Counted from the stretch's first letter, positions 16,750 to 26,306 are shown. The stretch is 64,000 nt of DNA from DATFMP01 sp035266845 (GCA_035266845.1 DATFMP010000097.1:62001-126000); one strand, 5' to 3'. The notes: generated by a model not told the origin, from the letters alone. Numbers and translations are program-made.

Positions 16750-17778
16750 ATGGCGAGCACACGCGGACCTTCCGAGGGCAAGCACAAGGGCGAGACGCTG
16801 GCCGCCCTGCGCAACGCCTTCGATATTCTCAGCATGGTGCAGACCGGAGCGGACTGGACGCCGACGCGGCTGGCCGAGGAGCTGCGGCTACACCCCCGGC
16901 AGATCGGGCGCTACCTGGACGTGCTGGAGGATTTCGGGGTGGCCTTCGCGCCGGACGAGGACGGCGGCCGCGCCCAGCCCCTGCGCATCATCTCCGCAGT
17001 GCGGCACCCGCCGTTCAACGTGCTGTTCCTCACGGAGGACGAGCTGGTGCTGCTCTATGCGCACTTGGCGGGCGTTCACAGCGCGGGAAACGGCGAGGCC
17101 CGCGAGCGCCTGTGGCACAAGGTGCGGCAGAGCATCGCCGCGGTGCCGGTGAACCACAGCCGCATCGCTGGGGCGCTGCGCACCTTCGGCAAAGCCTACA
17201 AGTCCTATGAGGCCCCGGAGCGTCGGGCCTCCGTGGCCACGCTGCTTGAGGCGCTGTACCGCAACCGTACCTGCCAGGTGACCTACCGCACGCCCAATGG
17301 CGATCCGCGCACCTACCGCATCGCGCCCTACGAACTGGTGGAGTTCGACGGTGGGCTTTACGTGTACAGCTGGGTACCGTCGCACGAGAACGCCATCGTG
17401 CAGGCCGTGGAGCGCATCGAGCACATCCAGCTCAACGACGACGAGTTCCGGCGCGAGGCGGGTGTGGAGCAGGCCATCCGGCACATGCAGGAGAGCGCCT
17501 TCGGCATCTTCGATGATGGCAAGCCCCTGCACGTCACATTGCGGTTCAGCCCCGGCGTGGCCTTCTACGTGGCCGAGCGCACCTGGCACCCCACGCAGCA
17601 GTTCACGTCTCATGACGACGGCTCGCTGACCATGACTTTTACCGCCTCCGGCCACATCGAGATCGAGCGCTGGATCCGCGGCTGGGGCGACGAGGTGACC
17701 GTGGTGGAAATAGCAGAGGCCGGCCCGACCGCGGGTGGGTCGCCCGCTGCCGTTCGCCCGCTTGGCGATCAGGGCTGA
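16750..17778 (+). CDS. WYL-domain-type transcriptional regulator
   Basis: Predicted DNA-binding regulator of 342 aa. Residues 15-70 form a winged helix (ALRNAFDILSMV, RLAEELRLHPRQIGRYLDVL). The middle and C-terminal parts match the WYL/WCX arrangement, including RIAPYELVEFDGGLYVYSW, where the WYL triad is degenerate, and a WCX-like end (LRFSPGVAFYVAERTWHP). Proteins of this layout bind ligands, often nucleic acids or second messengers, and control varied genes. ATG at 16750 with AGGAG upstream. It is divergent from the DUF6508-like gene. Target genes unknown. Confidence 0.85.
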   Translation: MASTRGPSEGKHKGETLAALRNAFDILSMVQTGADWTPTRLAEELRLHPRQIGRYLDVLEDFGVAFAPDEDGGRAQPLRIISAVRHPPFNVLFLTEDELVLLYAHLAGVHSAGNGEARERLWHKVRQSIAAVPVNHSRIAGALRTFGKAYKSYEAPERRASVATLLEALYRNRTCQVTYRTPNGDPRTYRIAPYELVEFDGGLYVYSWVPSHENAIVQAVERIEHIQLNDDEFRREAGVEQAIRHMQESAFGIFDDGKPLHVTLRFSPGVAFYVAERTWHPTQQFTSHDDGSLTMTFTASGHIEIERWIRGWGDEVTVVEIAEAGPTAGGSPAAVRPLGDQG

Positions 17779-17835
17779 TACGGGATGACGGGTGGTGGGT
17801 GCCTCTCGGGCGCCGCACCGCGCCTCTGAGTGTGC

Positions 17836-18051
17836 TCAGGAGGTCGACCGGAACGGGCTGGTCAGCCAGGCCGGCTCCAGTCCGGCGAGGTCGTCAAGAG
17901 GCCGATCCAGGGCCGCCCAGCGCTCCCGCAGTCTGGCCGCCGGCGGCGCCGCCTCGTCGGGGAGGCGGGTGATCATTCCGCCCTGCCGGTGGAACTGTCC
18001 CAGGGCCCGTTCGATCTCGTCGTGCGTGACGGTCGCTCGTTGCGTGCGCAT
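17836..18051 (-). CDS. Small hypothetical protein (71 aa)
   Basis: A 71-residue protein beginning MRTQRATVTHDEIERAL, with a predicted helix early on and the stretch FHRQGGMITRLPDE, then an Ala/Arg-rich helix and RPLDDLAGLEP. There is a clear GGGAGGA ribosome binding site before the ATG at 18051. No family is recognised. The IER/RQGG/LPDE pattern is plausible for a small conserved cytosolic protein but no function is offered. Confidence 0.55.
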   Translation of the reverse strand: MRTQRATVTHDEIERALGQFHRQGGMITRLPDEAAPPAARLRERWAALDRPLDDLAGLEPAWLTSPFRSTS

Positions 18052-18518
18052 TGGTGTTCCTCCCTTCTCGTGGATGGTCGGGTGGCGCCGCAGCTGCTGC
18101 ACCCGGCTGGGCTGTCAGATCCTGGAGGGGCGTCGCTTGCGCGGGCATGCCCACAAGTCGGGGCTGCCCCCTCGTCTGAACGGCTCTCCCGGACACAGCC
18201 TGGGCCTGGCCGACCCACGGATCGGTCACACGCAAGGCACGGATCGCTTACACGGGACGCGGCAGGCCGGGTGCGCAAGGCCAACAGCCGCACTGCGGGG
18301 CCTTGGCGGCCATTCCAGGCTCCTGCGCGGGCCGATCGGCCGGTGCCCGAGGCTGCCGGTTCCGCGGCTGATGTGGCTTCTGCGGGGTGGATTGGCGCCC
18401 CTCTGGGCGGGGGTCCACCCAGCCTCCCTGGCAATTCGGCGCGATCTGCAATAGAACGGTGGGCGCTGCCCGCACCCGTGGTGGGCGCGGCGGCTCCCAA
18501 CGGCCATGGAGGACTCTC
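18052..18518. other. Divergent intergenic region with tandem direct repeat
   Basis: Lies between the 71-aa gene and the alcohol dehydrogenase. Open frames crossing it show shadow-type composition and no ribosome binding site, so I call no gene. It holds the direct repeat at 18216-18254. Confidence 0.5.
18216..18254. repeat. Two 17-bp direct repeats spaced two helical turns apart
   Basis: CACGGATCGGTCACACG (18216-18232) and CACGGATCGCTTACACG (18238-18254) match in 15 of 17 positions with a 22-bp period. That spacing, upstream of the alcohol dehydrogenase, is typical of tandem binding sites for a dimeric regulator. The binding protein is unknown. Confidence 0.4.
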
Positions 18519-19568
18519 ATGCGCGCAGTGGTGTTTCTGGGGGATCGCAACCTGGACGTGCGGCAGTTTCCGGACCCCACACCCGGGCCGGGCGAGGTGG
18601 TGTTGCAGATCAAGGCCTCCGGCATGTGTGGCAGCGACCTGAAGTTCTACCGCTCGCCCGCCGGTGCTGCCCAAGCCGCGCTGGGCCTGGGCGGCAGTGC
18701 CGATCCGATCATCGGTGGACACGAGCCATGCGGCGTGGTGGCCGCGGTGGGGCCGGGCGTGCCGCCCGCCCTGGCGCGCGAGGGCATGCGCGTGATGCAG
18801 CACCATTACGCCGGCTGCGGCGTCTGCGAGCACTGCCGGGTGGGCTGGTCGCAGCTCTGCCCCAACGGCTTCACGGTGTACGGCGTGACGGGCAACGGCG
18901 CCCATGCGGAGTACATGCTCTGCCCGGCGCGCACGCTGGTGCCCCTGCCGGATTCGCTCTCGTTCGAGACGGGTGCGGCCATCTCCTGCGGCACGGGCAC
19001 GGCCTATGGCGCCCTGCGGCGCATGAACCTCTCCGGCCACGACACCATCGCCATCTTCGGGCAGGGGCCCGTCGGCCTCAGCGCCACGCAACTGGCCAAG
19101 GCCATGGGTGCCCGCGTCTACGCGCTGGACGTAGGGGCGGAGCGGCGGGCGCTTGCCAAGGACTTTGGCGCCGATGCGGTGATCGATCCCAGCGCAGACG
19201 AGCCGGTGTCGGCGCTGCGGGAGCTGACCCACGGCCGTGGCGTGGACAAGTCCCTGGATTGCAGCGGCAACCCGGGTGCCCGCGCGGCCGCCGTGCGCAG
19301 CATCTGCACCTGGGGCACGGTGTGCTTCGTGGGCGAAGGCGACAACGTGACGCTGGACGTGAGCCCGGACCTGCTGCGGCGGCAGGTGACCCTGATCGGC
19401 TCGTGGACCTTCAGCGCGGTGGGACAGGCCGAGTGTGCCCGCTTCGTCTCTGAGCGTGGCATCGACGTGGACCGCTTGTTCAGTCACCGCTGGAAGCTGG
19501 AGCAGGCCACCGAGGCCTACCAACTCTTCGACAAGCAGACCACGGGCAAGGGCGTGTTCCTGATGTAG
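18519..19568 (+). CDS. Zinc-dependent alcohol dehydrogenase (MDR superfamily)
   Basis: Medium-chain dehydrogenase of 349 aa. The N-terminal catalytic domain has a Cys-Gly-Ser-Asp zinc ligand set (MCGSDLKF), GGHEPCG and the structural zinc loop with four cysteines (CGVCEHC, then C after eight residues). The NAD(P)-binding motif GQGPVGLSATQLA follows. The closest look-alikes are sorbitol/threonine dehydrogenase-type members, but the substrate is unassigned. GGAGG lies 6 nt before ATG. A PncC-type gene follows after 72 bp. Confidence 0.9.
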   Translation: MRAVVFLGDRNLDVRQFPDPTPGPGEVVLQIKASGMCGSDLKFYRSPAGAAQAALGLGGSADPIIGGHEPCGVVAAVGPGVPPALAREGMRVMQHHYAGCGVCEHCRVGWSQLCPNGFTVYGVTGNGAHAEYMLCPARTLVPLPDSLSFETGAAISCGTGTAYGALRRMNLSGHDTIAIFGQGPVGLSATQLAKAMGARVYALDVGAERRALAKDFGADAVIDPSADEPVSALRELTHGRGVDKSLDCSGNPGARAAAVRSICTWGTVCFVGEGDNVTLDVSPDLLRRQVTLIGSWTFSAVGQAECARFVSERGIDVDRLFSHRWKLEQATEAYQLFDKQTTGKGVFLM

Positions 19569-19640
19569 CCCTGGCGGCCGGTCACGACGGCTCCGTCGCG
19601 GCCCCGCGCAGGGCAGCCACCCCAACGCAGAGGATATGTC

Positions 19641-20129
19641 ATGACCGAGCTTGCCGCCCGCGCCACCGGCATCGCGGAGCGCCTCGTGGCGGCCCGTGGC
19701 ACCGTTGCCGTGGCCGAATCCTCGACGGGCGGCCTGCTCTCCGCCGTGCTGCTGGCCGTTCCGGGGGCCTCGGCCTACTTCCGCGGCGGTGGCGTGATCT
19801 ACACCGTGCAGGCACGCGAGGGACTGCTGGGCCTGACGAAGGCAAGCCTCGAAGGCATCCGCTCCGCCTCGGAGCCCTACGCGCAACTGCTGGCGCGCAC
19901 TGTGCGCGAGCGGCTCGGGACCACCTGGGGGCTGGCGGAAACGGGTGCGGCGGGGCCCGCGGGCAACCGCTACGGAGACGCGCCGGGGCACACCTGCATT
20001 GCCGTCGCGGGGCCAGTGGAACGGGTCATCACGCTGGAAACCGGGCAGTCCGACCGCGAGACCAACATGTGGCTCTTCGCTGACGCGGCCCTGGCGCTGC
20101 TCCGCGAGTGCCTGCAGGAGGCGGGCTAG
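19641..20129 (+). CDS. pncC: CinA C-terminal domain protein, nicotinamide-nucleotide amidase (PncC)
   Basis: A stand-alone 162-aa enzyme that deamidates nicotinamide mononucleotide for NAD recycling. The family motifs are visible: AESSTGGLLSA (catalytic serine/threonine region, residues about 25-35), FRGGGVIYT, and AETGAAGP. Typical length is 160-165 aa. GAGG precedes ATG by 7 nt. It follows the alcohol dehydrogenase by 72 bp and may be co-transcribed. A hairpin at 20226-20246 separates it from the converging LarA-like gene. Confidence 0.9.
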   Translation: MTELAARATGIAERLVAARGTVAVAESSTGGLLSAVLLAVPGASAYFRGGGVIYTVQAREGLLGLTKASLEGIRSASEPYAQLLARTVRERLGTTWGLAETGAAGPAGNRYGDAPGHTCIAVAGPVERVITLETGQSDRETNMWLFADAALALLRECLQEAG

Positions 20130-20225
20130 TTCTCCCGCACCGCTCGGTCTTCGGCTCCGAGGGGGCGCTGTCTCCTCGGTACCCTGCAAGGGAGCGAGCC
20201 CCCCTCAGCCCCGTTTGGAACGGGT

Positions 20226-20246
20226 GCAGGGGCCATTGGCCCCTGC
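20226..20246. terminator. Bidirectional hairpin between converging genes
   Basis: GCAGGGGCC-ATT-GGCCCCTGC forms a 9-bp perfect stem between the stops at 20129 (+) and 20284 (-). Confidence 0.6.
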
Positions 20247-20283
20247 CGGAAGGTCGGCGGTGCCACCCGGGTGCTCCGCGCTT

Positions 20284-21570
20284 CTACGCGTCGGGCTGAT
20301 AGCGCGGGACGACGTAGGGCCCCTCGGGGATCACGGCGACGTGGGGGTCACCGGTCTGGGTCACGCTGGCCTGTAGCGCTGCTTCCAGCGAGTCCACCAC
20401 GGTAACGCCGGTGAGGGCGCGGGACTCAGGCGGCAGGCCGGCGGCGTAGAGGTGGATGGCGCCCACGCGCATGGGCTTGAGCTGCATTTCGGTCTGCCAC
20501 TCGTCGATATCCGCGTGGCGCTTGGCGCTGATCTCGGCCAGGAAGCGCTCCGGGCCGAGCGCTACCAGCCGGCGCTGCGCGGCCACGTAGTCCGCAGAGC
20601 CCATGCCCTCGGAGCACTCGGAGGCAATGATCAGGTTCCCGCCTGGCGCCAGGATGTCCAGCGGGCCCACCATGCCCTTCACGGTCTGGTAGTAGGTCTT
20701 GTCCAGTGGGTAGCCCGCCGCGCTGGTGAGCACGGTCTTGAAGCGGCGCGGCACGGGCACCTCGGCATAGCGCCGGATGAAGTCCACCGCTGCCAAATGG
20801 CTCGCCACGATCTCGCCGTAGTTGAGAAAGGAGACCTGCCGGGCCTCGTCGATGACGGCATTGACGGCCAGCGCGCCGCCGAGCATCTCCACGATCTCCA
20901 GCTGTTCCGCGTGCAGCGGGTTGCCCTCCAGCACGCAGTTGGCCGCGTGCGGGTGCTCCATGAAGCGCGCGCTGTGGAACGTCGTGATGGTCTCGCGATG
21001 CGCTACGCCGGGGGCGATTACTTTGCGGCCGCCCGAATAGCCCGCCATGAAGTGCGGCTCCACCAGCCCAGTCACGATGCGTAGATCGGCCTCCACGAAG
21101 CGCCGGTCCAGCAGCACCCGCGTGCCGCGGGAGGTGGTGCCCACAGGCACGTGAGCCGCATCGTCGCGCGCATCATGATTGGACACACGCACCGTGCGCA
21201 GCACCGTGGGATCACCCACCAGTTCAGCCAGTTCCTCGCCCTCGTTGGGGCGGTGCAGGCCGGTGGCCACCAGCACCTGGATCTGCTCTGCTTGCAGGCC
21301 CGCGGCCAGCAGCGTGCGCAGCAGGGCGGGCAGGATCAGGCCGTTGGGCACGGGCCGTGTGATGTCGCAGATCAGGATGCACGCCCGGCGGGCGCCCCGC
21401 GCCGCCTCCGCCAGCGGCGGCGCGGCTACGGGCGCGGCCAACGTGGCTTCCATCGCGGCCGCAGCATCGGGCAGCACGGGCATGCGGCGCTTGCCGATCA
21501 GGGTCACCTCGCAGCCGGCGGGCACCTCCAGGCCCAGCTTGCCGCGGCCGTAGTTCAGTTCCACACGCAT
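20284..21570 (-). CDS. LarA-family nickel-pincer racemase/epimerase
   Basis: Protein of 428 aa matching the lactate racemase LarA family. Family landmarks are CDITRPVPN, ATGLHRPN (catalytic His), EPHFMAGYSGGRKVIAPG (the second His and the lysine that attaches the nickel-pincer nucleotide cofactor) and DKTYYQTVKG. LarA homologues racemise or epimerise alpha-hydroxy acids; the substrate here is unknown. The cofactor makers LarB, LarC and LarE are not in the window. AAGGAG precedes the ATG at 21570. The gene is divergent from the PhnD-like lipoprotein gene, 227 bp apart. Confidence 0.88.
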   Translation of the reverse strand: MRVELNYGRGKLGLEVPAGCEVTLIGKRRMPVLPDAAAAMEATLAAPVAAPPLAEAARGARRACILICDITRPVPNGLILPALLRTLLAAGLQAEQIQVLVATGLHRPNEGEELAELVGDPTVLRTVRVSNHDARDDAAHVPVGTTSRGTRVLLDRRFVEADLRIVTGLVEPHFMAGYSGGRKVIAPGVAHRETITTFHSARFMEHPHAANCVLEGNPLHAEQLEIVEMLGGALAVNAVIDEARQVSFLNYGEIVASHLAAVDFIRRYAEVPVPRRFKTVLTSAAGYPLDKTYYQTVKGMVGPLDILAPGGNLIIASECSEGMGSADYVAAQRRLVALGPERFLAEISAKRHADIDEWQTEMQLKPMRVGAIHLYAAGLPPESRALTGVTVVDSLEAALQASVTQTGDPHVAVIPEGPYVVPRYQPDA

Positions 21571-21640
21571 GGCCTGGCTCCTTAATAGGCCGGAAGAGGC
21601 GTCCAAGATCGGGGATGCGTGCCCGATAGATGGCATCCAG

Positions 21641-21669
21641 TGGCCGAATATACCCGATGTGGCTATAAT
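21641..21669 (+). promoter_or_regulatory. Candidate sigma-70 promoter for binding-protein/kinase operon
   Basis: A perfect -10 TATAAT (21664-21669) is preceded at 17 bp by TGGCCG, a weak -35. The binding-protein start at 21798 is 129 bp downstream. A weak -35 suggests dependence on an activator or weak expression. Confidence 0.45.
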
Positions 21670-21797
21670 ACGACCTCCGCGATCTGGGACAAGTCGTGTG
21701 CCGCAACATCTGGCCCGCGGCCGTGGGGCATTCCCGCGGGATGAAGTGCTGCCAGGCCCTTGGTCAGGGGTCCGGCCGTTGTTACCACAGGTGGGCC

Positions 21798-22655
21798 ATG
21801 CACCGCTGGCTTGGAGTCTTCATCGCCGTCTTGGGGTTGGCGCTTTTCGGTGCCTGCAGCAGGACGGCCCAAGCCGACGAACCGGCGACCCTGCGCCTCG
21901 GGCTGATGCCCTCCATCCCCGCGGACCGGCTCGTGCAGCAGTTCGAGCCCCTGGTGCGCTACCTGGAACGCAAGTTGAATCATCCCGTGGAGTTGGTGAG
22001 CGCACCCTCCTTTGCCGAGTTGACGGAGCGACTGCTGGCGTATCGCTACGACCTGGCCCAGGTGGCCCCCCACATTGCCCTGCTGGCCGAGCGACGCGCT
22101 GGCTGGGAGCCGCTGGCTCGGACACAGTTGGTCATAACGCCTGTGCTGATCACCCTGCGGGGAAGCGACATTCAAGGAATAGGGGGGTTGCGTGGACGGC
22201 GGCTGGCACTGCCCGACCCGATCTCGTTGGTGGCGCTGATCGGTGAAGCCGCGCTCCGGCAGGCCGGGCTCGATCCGGATCGAGACATGGTCGTGGTAAA
22301 CGTCGCCAACCACGCCAGTGTGGTGGCCATGGTGCTACGGGGACTGACGGATGCCGGGGTGTTGTCCTCCAACCTGCTGGGCCGCGAACCTGCGGATGAT
22401 CTCAAGCGGCTGGAGGTCGTACACCGCTTTCCCACCACCTTCGGGTTGGTGTACATAGCCTCCCCCAAGCTGGCGCCGGCTCTGCGCCGACGCATCCGAC
22501 AGGCGCTGCTGGCCATGCGGAAAGACCCCCAAGGCCGCAGCGTTTTCTCGCGTTATCCATACAACATACCTGCTCCGCTCGATCCGCACAGCCTCAGCGC
22601 GTTCGCCCCGCTGCTGCCGATCCTCTCCAGCCGGCTTGGGCCGAAGGACGGCTAG
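21798..22655 (+). CDS. PhnD-like periplasmic binding lipoprotein, partner of the hybrid kinase
   Basis: Solute-binding protein of 285 aa, with an N-terminal hydrophobic segment and a lipobox-like FGAC ending at Cys20. Its body matches the PhnD/phosphonate-binding fold (RLGLMPSIPADRLVQQFEPLVRYLE, then AELTERLLAYRYDLAQVAPH and a C-terminal QALLAM). No transporter permease or ATPase is adjacent. Instead the stop is followed 3 bp later by a large hybrid kinase, so this is probably a ligand sensor feeding the kinase, as in TorT-type or other PhnD-kinase pairs (inference). The ATG at 21798 gives the best signal sequence; the ribosome binding site is weak. Confidence 0.8.
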   Translation: MHRWLGVFIAVLGLALFGACSRTAQADEPATLRLGLMPSIPADRLVQQFEPLVRYLERKLNHPVELVSAPSFAELTERLLAYRYDLAQVAPHIALLAERRAGWEPLARTQLVITPVLITLRGSDIQGIGGLRGRRLALPDPISLVALIGEAALRQAGLDPDRDMVVVNVANHASVVAMVLRGLTDAGVLSSNLLGREPADDLKRLEVVHRFPTTFGLVYIASPKLAPALRRRIRQALLAMRKDPQGRSVFSRYPYNIPAPLDPHSLSAFAPLLPILSSRLGPKDG

Positions 22656-22658
22656 GCG

Positions 22659-25600
22659 ATGCGCTGGTTCCCGACGACGCTGCGCGCCCGGCTGCTTTTG
22701 GCGGCGATCCTGGTGGAGGTTGCCGCCATCGCCCTGATGGTGCCTTCCATGCTGGGCGCGATCGACAAGGTCGCGTCGCAAAGTCTGGCGCAGAGGCAGA
22801 ACGAGACGATGCCGGTGCTCACCGAGGCGTTGGCCAGCCCGTTGTTCCAACGGGACCTGGTGACGCTGCAGCGCATCATGGGGCATCTCGTCAACTCGCA
22901 CGGGCTTTCGTCCATCGAGGTCTTCGACGAGGCAGGACGTTCCATCGCCATGGCGGAGACGGACCGGCCTGGTCCGCCTGAAGCGATAGCCGGCCACGAC
23001 CAAGTCATCCGTCGCCCCATCGTCCTGGGCGGCACGGAGGTTGGCTCGGTGCAGGTGCGCGCATCCACCCATCTGATTCGAGAGGTGCGTGCGCAAGCGG
23101 TGGCGGAAGGGGTGACGATCGCGCTGGTGCAGATCCTCGGCACGGCAATCGTACTCGGCCTCATCGCCCTGTTTCTCACCCGCAACCTGGGCCGTTTGCA
23201 GGCCGCCGCCAAGGCCGTGAGCGCTGGCCAGCTCTCGGTGCGGGCCCACGTGCAGGGCCTGGACGAGGCGGCGCAGGCCGCGAGCGCCTTCGACCAGATG
23301 CTGGACGTGCTGCAGGATGTGGAGCAGCGGCTGCACGCCGTGATCCATCACGCTCCGCTGATCCTGTATGTGCTTGATCGCGAAGGCCGGTTCCTTCTCT
23401 CCGAGGGGCGCGAACTGGCGGAACTGGGGCGGCAGCCGGGCGAGGTGGTCGGCCTCACCATCGACGAGGTGTTCGGGCACCTGCCCGAGCGACTGGCGAT
23501 GCTCAAGCGGGCCCTGGCCGGTGAGCCGTTCACGGCCGAGGTGCGGGTGGACCACGGCTGGTTCGCGGCCTACCACCAGCCGCTGCTGGATGCCCAAGGC
23601 CTGCCGGATGGCGCAATCGTCGTCTCGGTCAACGTCACCGCGCGCAAGCAGGCGGAGGCGGCCTTGCAGGAGATGGAGCGACAGCTCACCACGGTCATCA
23701 GCCAGACGCCCATCATCGTGTTCACGCTCGACGCCAGGGGCATCCTCACGTTCGCAGCGGGCAAGGGCCTGGAGGCCATCGGGATGGAGCCCGAGCAGGT
23801 GATCGGGCAGGACTACTTCGCCATCGTGGCGGACGATCCGCAGGCCATGGATCACATGCGGCGGGCGGTGGCTGGCGAGTCCATGCAGAACGTGGGGACG
23901 TTCGCTGGCCGCACGTTCCAGAGCTGGCTGCAGCCGATTTTGGACGACGCCGGCGTTGTAGTGCGCGTGTTGGGCCTCTCCATGGACATCACGGAGCGGG
24001 TCACGGCCGAGGCTGCGCTGCGGGCCAGCGAGGCACGCTTCCGCGATTTCGCGCTGGCCTCGTCTGACTGGCTGTGGGAGACCGACGCCAATGATCGGCT
24101 AATGTACCTTTCCGACGGGTACCAGCGGATTACCGAGGTGCAGCCGCAGGCCTTTCTGGGCAAGCGTCGCGAGGACATCGCGGACGATCCGCACGACGAG
24201 GCCAAGTGGGCGAGCTACCGCCGGCTGATCGCCGAGCGGCAGCCCATTCGCGATTTCGTCTACCACATGCGCAACCCGGACAATTCGACGCACCACCTGC
24301 GCATCAATGGGGTGCCGGTCTTCGACGAGGCTGGCGGCTTCCAGGGATACCGGGGCACCGCCACGGACGTGACGGTGCAGATGCAGACCCAGGCGGCGCT
24401 GGTGGCCAGCGAGGCGCGCTTCCGCAACCTTGTGCAGGGCTCGCTGCAGGGCGTGCTGGTGCTGGACGACGACTGGCGTGTGATCTTCGCCAACGAGGCG
24501 GCGGCGGAGATCTATGGCTACGAGAGCCCGGAGGCGCTGATGGCGCTGCCCTCCGCCAGCGTGCTGGTGGCGCCGGAGGATCGCGAGCGGCTGCGCGAGT
24601 ACAACGCCGCGCGGCTGGAGGGAGACGCGCGGCCCCTGCGCTACGAGCACCGGGGGCTGCGCAAGGACGGCAACGTGATCTGGCTGCAGACCTCCGCCCG
24701 CGCCGTGGAGTGGGACGGCCGGCTGGCGGTGCAGTCCACCCTGGTGGACGTGACCGAGCAAAAGGCAGCCGAGGAGGAGCAGCGCCGCAGCGAGCGGAAC
24801 TTCCGCCAGCTCGTCGAGGGCACGGACCTGCCCACGCTGATCTTCGGCGAGGACTGGCGCCTGTTGTTCCTCAACCCCGCGGCGGCGCGGCTGTTCGGGT
24901 ACGGTTCCGTGGAGGAAGCGATGAGCTCGATCCGCACCGGCGCCGACCTCATCTATGAGGAAGACCGGGCCAACATGGCCCAGTATCGCTTGGAGCGCTG
25001 GTCAGGCGCCCCTATCTCGACCCGCTCCGAGTTCCGGGGGGTGCGGCGCGACGGGCAATTGCTGTGGCTGCAGAACATCAACTCCATCGTGGAGTGGGAG
25101 GGCCGCCCTGCCTCCATGTCCATCAGCCTGGACATCACGGCGCACAAGCTGCGGGAAGAGCAGTTGCGCCAAGCCCTGAAGATGGAGGCCGTGGGCCAGC
25201 TGACCGGCGGCGTGGCGCACGACTTCAACAACCTGCTCACTGTCATCATGGGCAACCTTGAGCTGCTGCGCCGTCGCGTGGGCAGCGAACCGCTGCTGGG
25301 CGAGCTGCTGAACAGCGCCACCAGCGCCGCGGAGCGTGGGGCCACGCTGACCCAGCGGCTGTTGGCCTTCTCCCGCAAGCAGGCGCTGAAGCCGGAACCG
25401 GTGGATCTGAACCGGCTCATCACGGGCATGACAGAGTTACTGCGCCGCACCCTGGGCGAGACGATCGAGGTGGAGACGGTGCTGGCGGGCGGGCTATGGC
25501 AGGCCCTGGTGGACCCCAACCAGCTTGAGAACGCACTGCTGAACCTGGCGATCAACGCGCGCGACGCCATGCCCGTTGGAGGCAAGCTTACCATCGAAAC

Positions 25601-26306
25601 GGCCAATGCCCGCCTGGACGATACCTACGCGGCCCTGCACGAGGAGGTGCGGCCCGGCCAGTATGTAATGATGGCTGTTAGCGACACGGGGGAGGGCATG
25701 GAGCCCGAAGTGCTGGAGCGGGCCTTCGAGCCCTTCTTCACCACCAAGGAGGTGGGGCGCGGCAGCGGGCTGGGCCTGAGCATGATCTACGGCTTCGTCA
25801 AGCAGACCGGCGGACACGTGAAGATCTACAGCGAGCCGGGGCAGGGCACCACGGTGAAGCTGTACCTGCCGCGGCAGATGGCGCCGCTCTCCGGCCGGTA
25901 CCGCTCCGTGGCGCCGCGGGCCAATCCGCTGGGCCTGGGGGAGAAGGTGCTGGTGGTGGAGGACGACGACGCCGTGCGCGAGCTGGCCGAGGCGATTCTC
26001 ACCAACCTGGCCTACGTGCCCATCGTTGCGCCCGACGGGCCCACGGCCTTGGCGTTGCTGGAGCAGCACCCGGATACGCGGCTGCTGTTCACCGATGTCG
26101 TGCTTACGGGCTCCATGAGCGGCGTGCAACTGGCCCACGAGGCCCAGCGCCGCCGTCCCGGCCTCAAGGTGCTCTATACCTCCGGCTATACCGAGAACGC
26201 CATCATCCACCACGGGCGTCTGGACGAAGGCGTGGAGCTGCTCGAAAAGCCCTACCGCATTGAAACGCTGGCCCACAAGGTGCGCACGGTGCTGGACGAG
26301 GAATAG
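22659..26306 (+). CDS. Multi-PAS hybrid sensor histidine kinase with receiver domain
   Basis: A 1215-aa membrane kinase. Helix 1 (about 8-30), periplasmic loop to about 160, helix 2 (about 162-182), HAMP (about 183-235), then about five PAS domains in a row (about 225-820). Then come HisKA with phospho-acceptor H854 in GGVAHDFNNLL, HATPase with N box (LLNLAINARDAMP) and G boxes (DTGEGMEP, GSGLGLSM), and a C-terminal receiver with phospho-Asp D1146. It starts 3 bp after the PhnD-like lipoprotein, so both proteins likely form one sensory unit. No output response regulator is adjacent, so the final target is unknown. Confidence 0.92.
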   Translation: MRWFPTTLRARLLLAAILVEVAAIALMVPSMLGAIDKVASQSLAQRQNETMPVLTEALASPLFQRDLVTLQRIMGHLVNSHGLSSIEVFDEAGRSIAMAETDRPGPPEAIAGHDQVIRRPIVLGGTEVGSVQVRASTHLIREVRAQAVAEGVTIALVQILGTAIVLGLIALFLTRNLGRLQAAAKAVSAGQLSVRAHVQGLDEAAQAASAFDQMLDVLQDVEQRLHAVIHHAPLILYVLDREGRFLLSEGRELAELGRQPGEVVGLTIDEVFGHLPERLAMLKRALAGEPFTAEVRVDHGWFAAYHQPLLDAQGLPDGAIVVSVNVTARKQAEAALQEMERQLTTVISQTPIIVFTLDARGILTFAAGKGLEAIGMEPEQVIGQDYFAIVADDPQAMDHMRRAVAGESMQNVGTFAGRTFQSWLQPILDDAGVVVRVLGLSMDITERVTAEAALRASEARFRDFALASSDWLWETDANDRLMYLSDGYQRITEVQPQAFLGKRREDIADDPHDEAKWASYRRLIAERQPIRDFVYHMRNPDNSTHHLRINGVPVFDEAGGFQGYRGTATDVTVQMQTQAALVASEARFRNLVQGSLQGVLVLDDDWRVIFANEAAAEIYGYESPEALMALPSASVLVAPEDRERLREYNAARLEGDARPLRYEHRGLRKDGNVIWLQTSARAVEWDGRLAVQSTLVDVTEQKAAEEEQRRSERNFRQLVEGTDLPTLIFGEDWRLLFLNPAAARLFGYGSVEEAMSSIRTGADLIYEEDRANMAQYRLERWSGAPISTRSEFRGVRRDGQLLWLQNINSIVEWEGRPASMSISLDITAHKLREEQLRQALKMEAVGQLTGGVAHDFNNLLTVIMGNLELLRRRVGSEPLLGELLNSATSAAERGATLTQRLLAFSRKQALKPEPVDLNRLITGMTELLRRTLGETIEVETVLAGGLWQALVDPNQLENALLNLAINARDAMPVGGKLTIETANARLDDTYAALHEEVRPGQYVMMAVSDTGEGMEPEVLERAFEPFFTTKEVGRGSGLGLSMIYGFVKQTGGHVKIYSEPGQGTTVKLYLPRQMAPLSGRYRSVAPRANPLGLGEKVLVVEDDDAVRELAEAILTNLAYVPIVAPDGPTALALLEQHPDTRLLFTDVVLTGSMSGVQLAHEAQRRRPGLKVLYTSGYTENAIIHHGRLDEGVELLEKPYRIETLAHKVRTVLDEE

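Noticed and set aside
17973..20189. 738-aa leftward open frame opposite the alcohol dehydrogenase and PncC genes
   Set aside because: Shadow composition and covers two well-recognised genes on the other strand.
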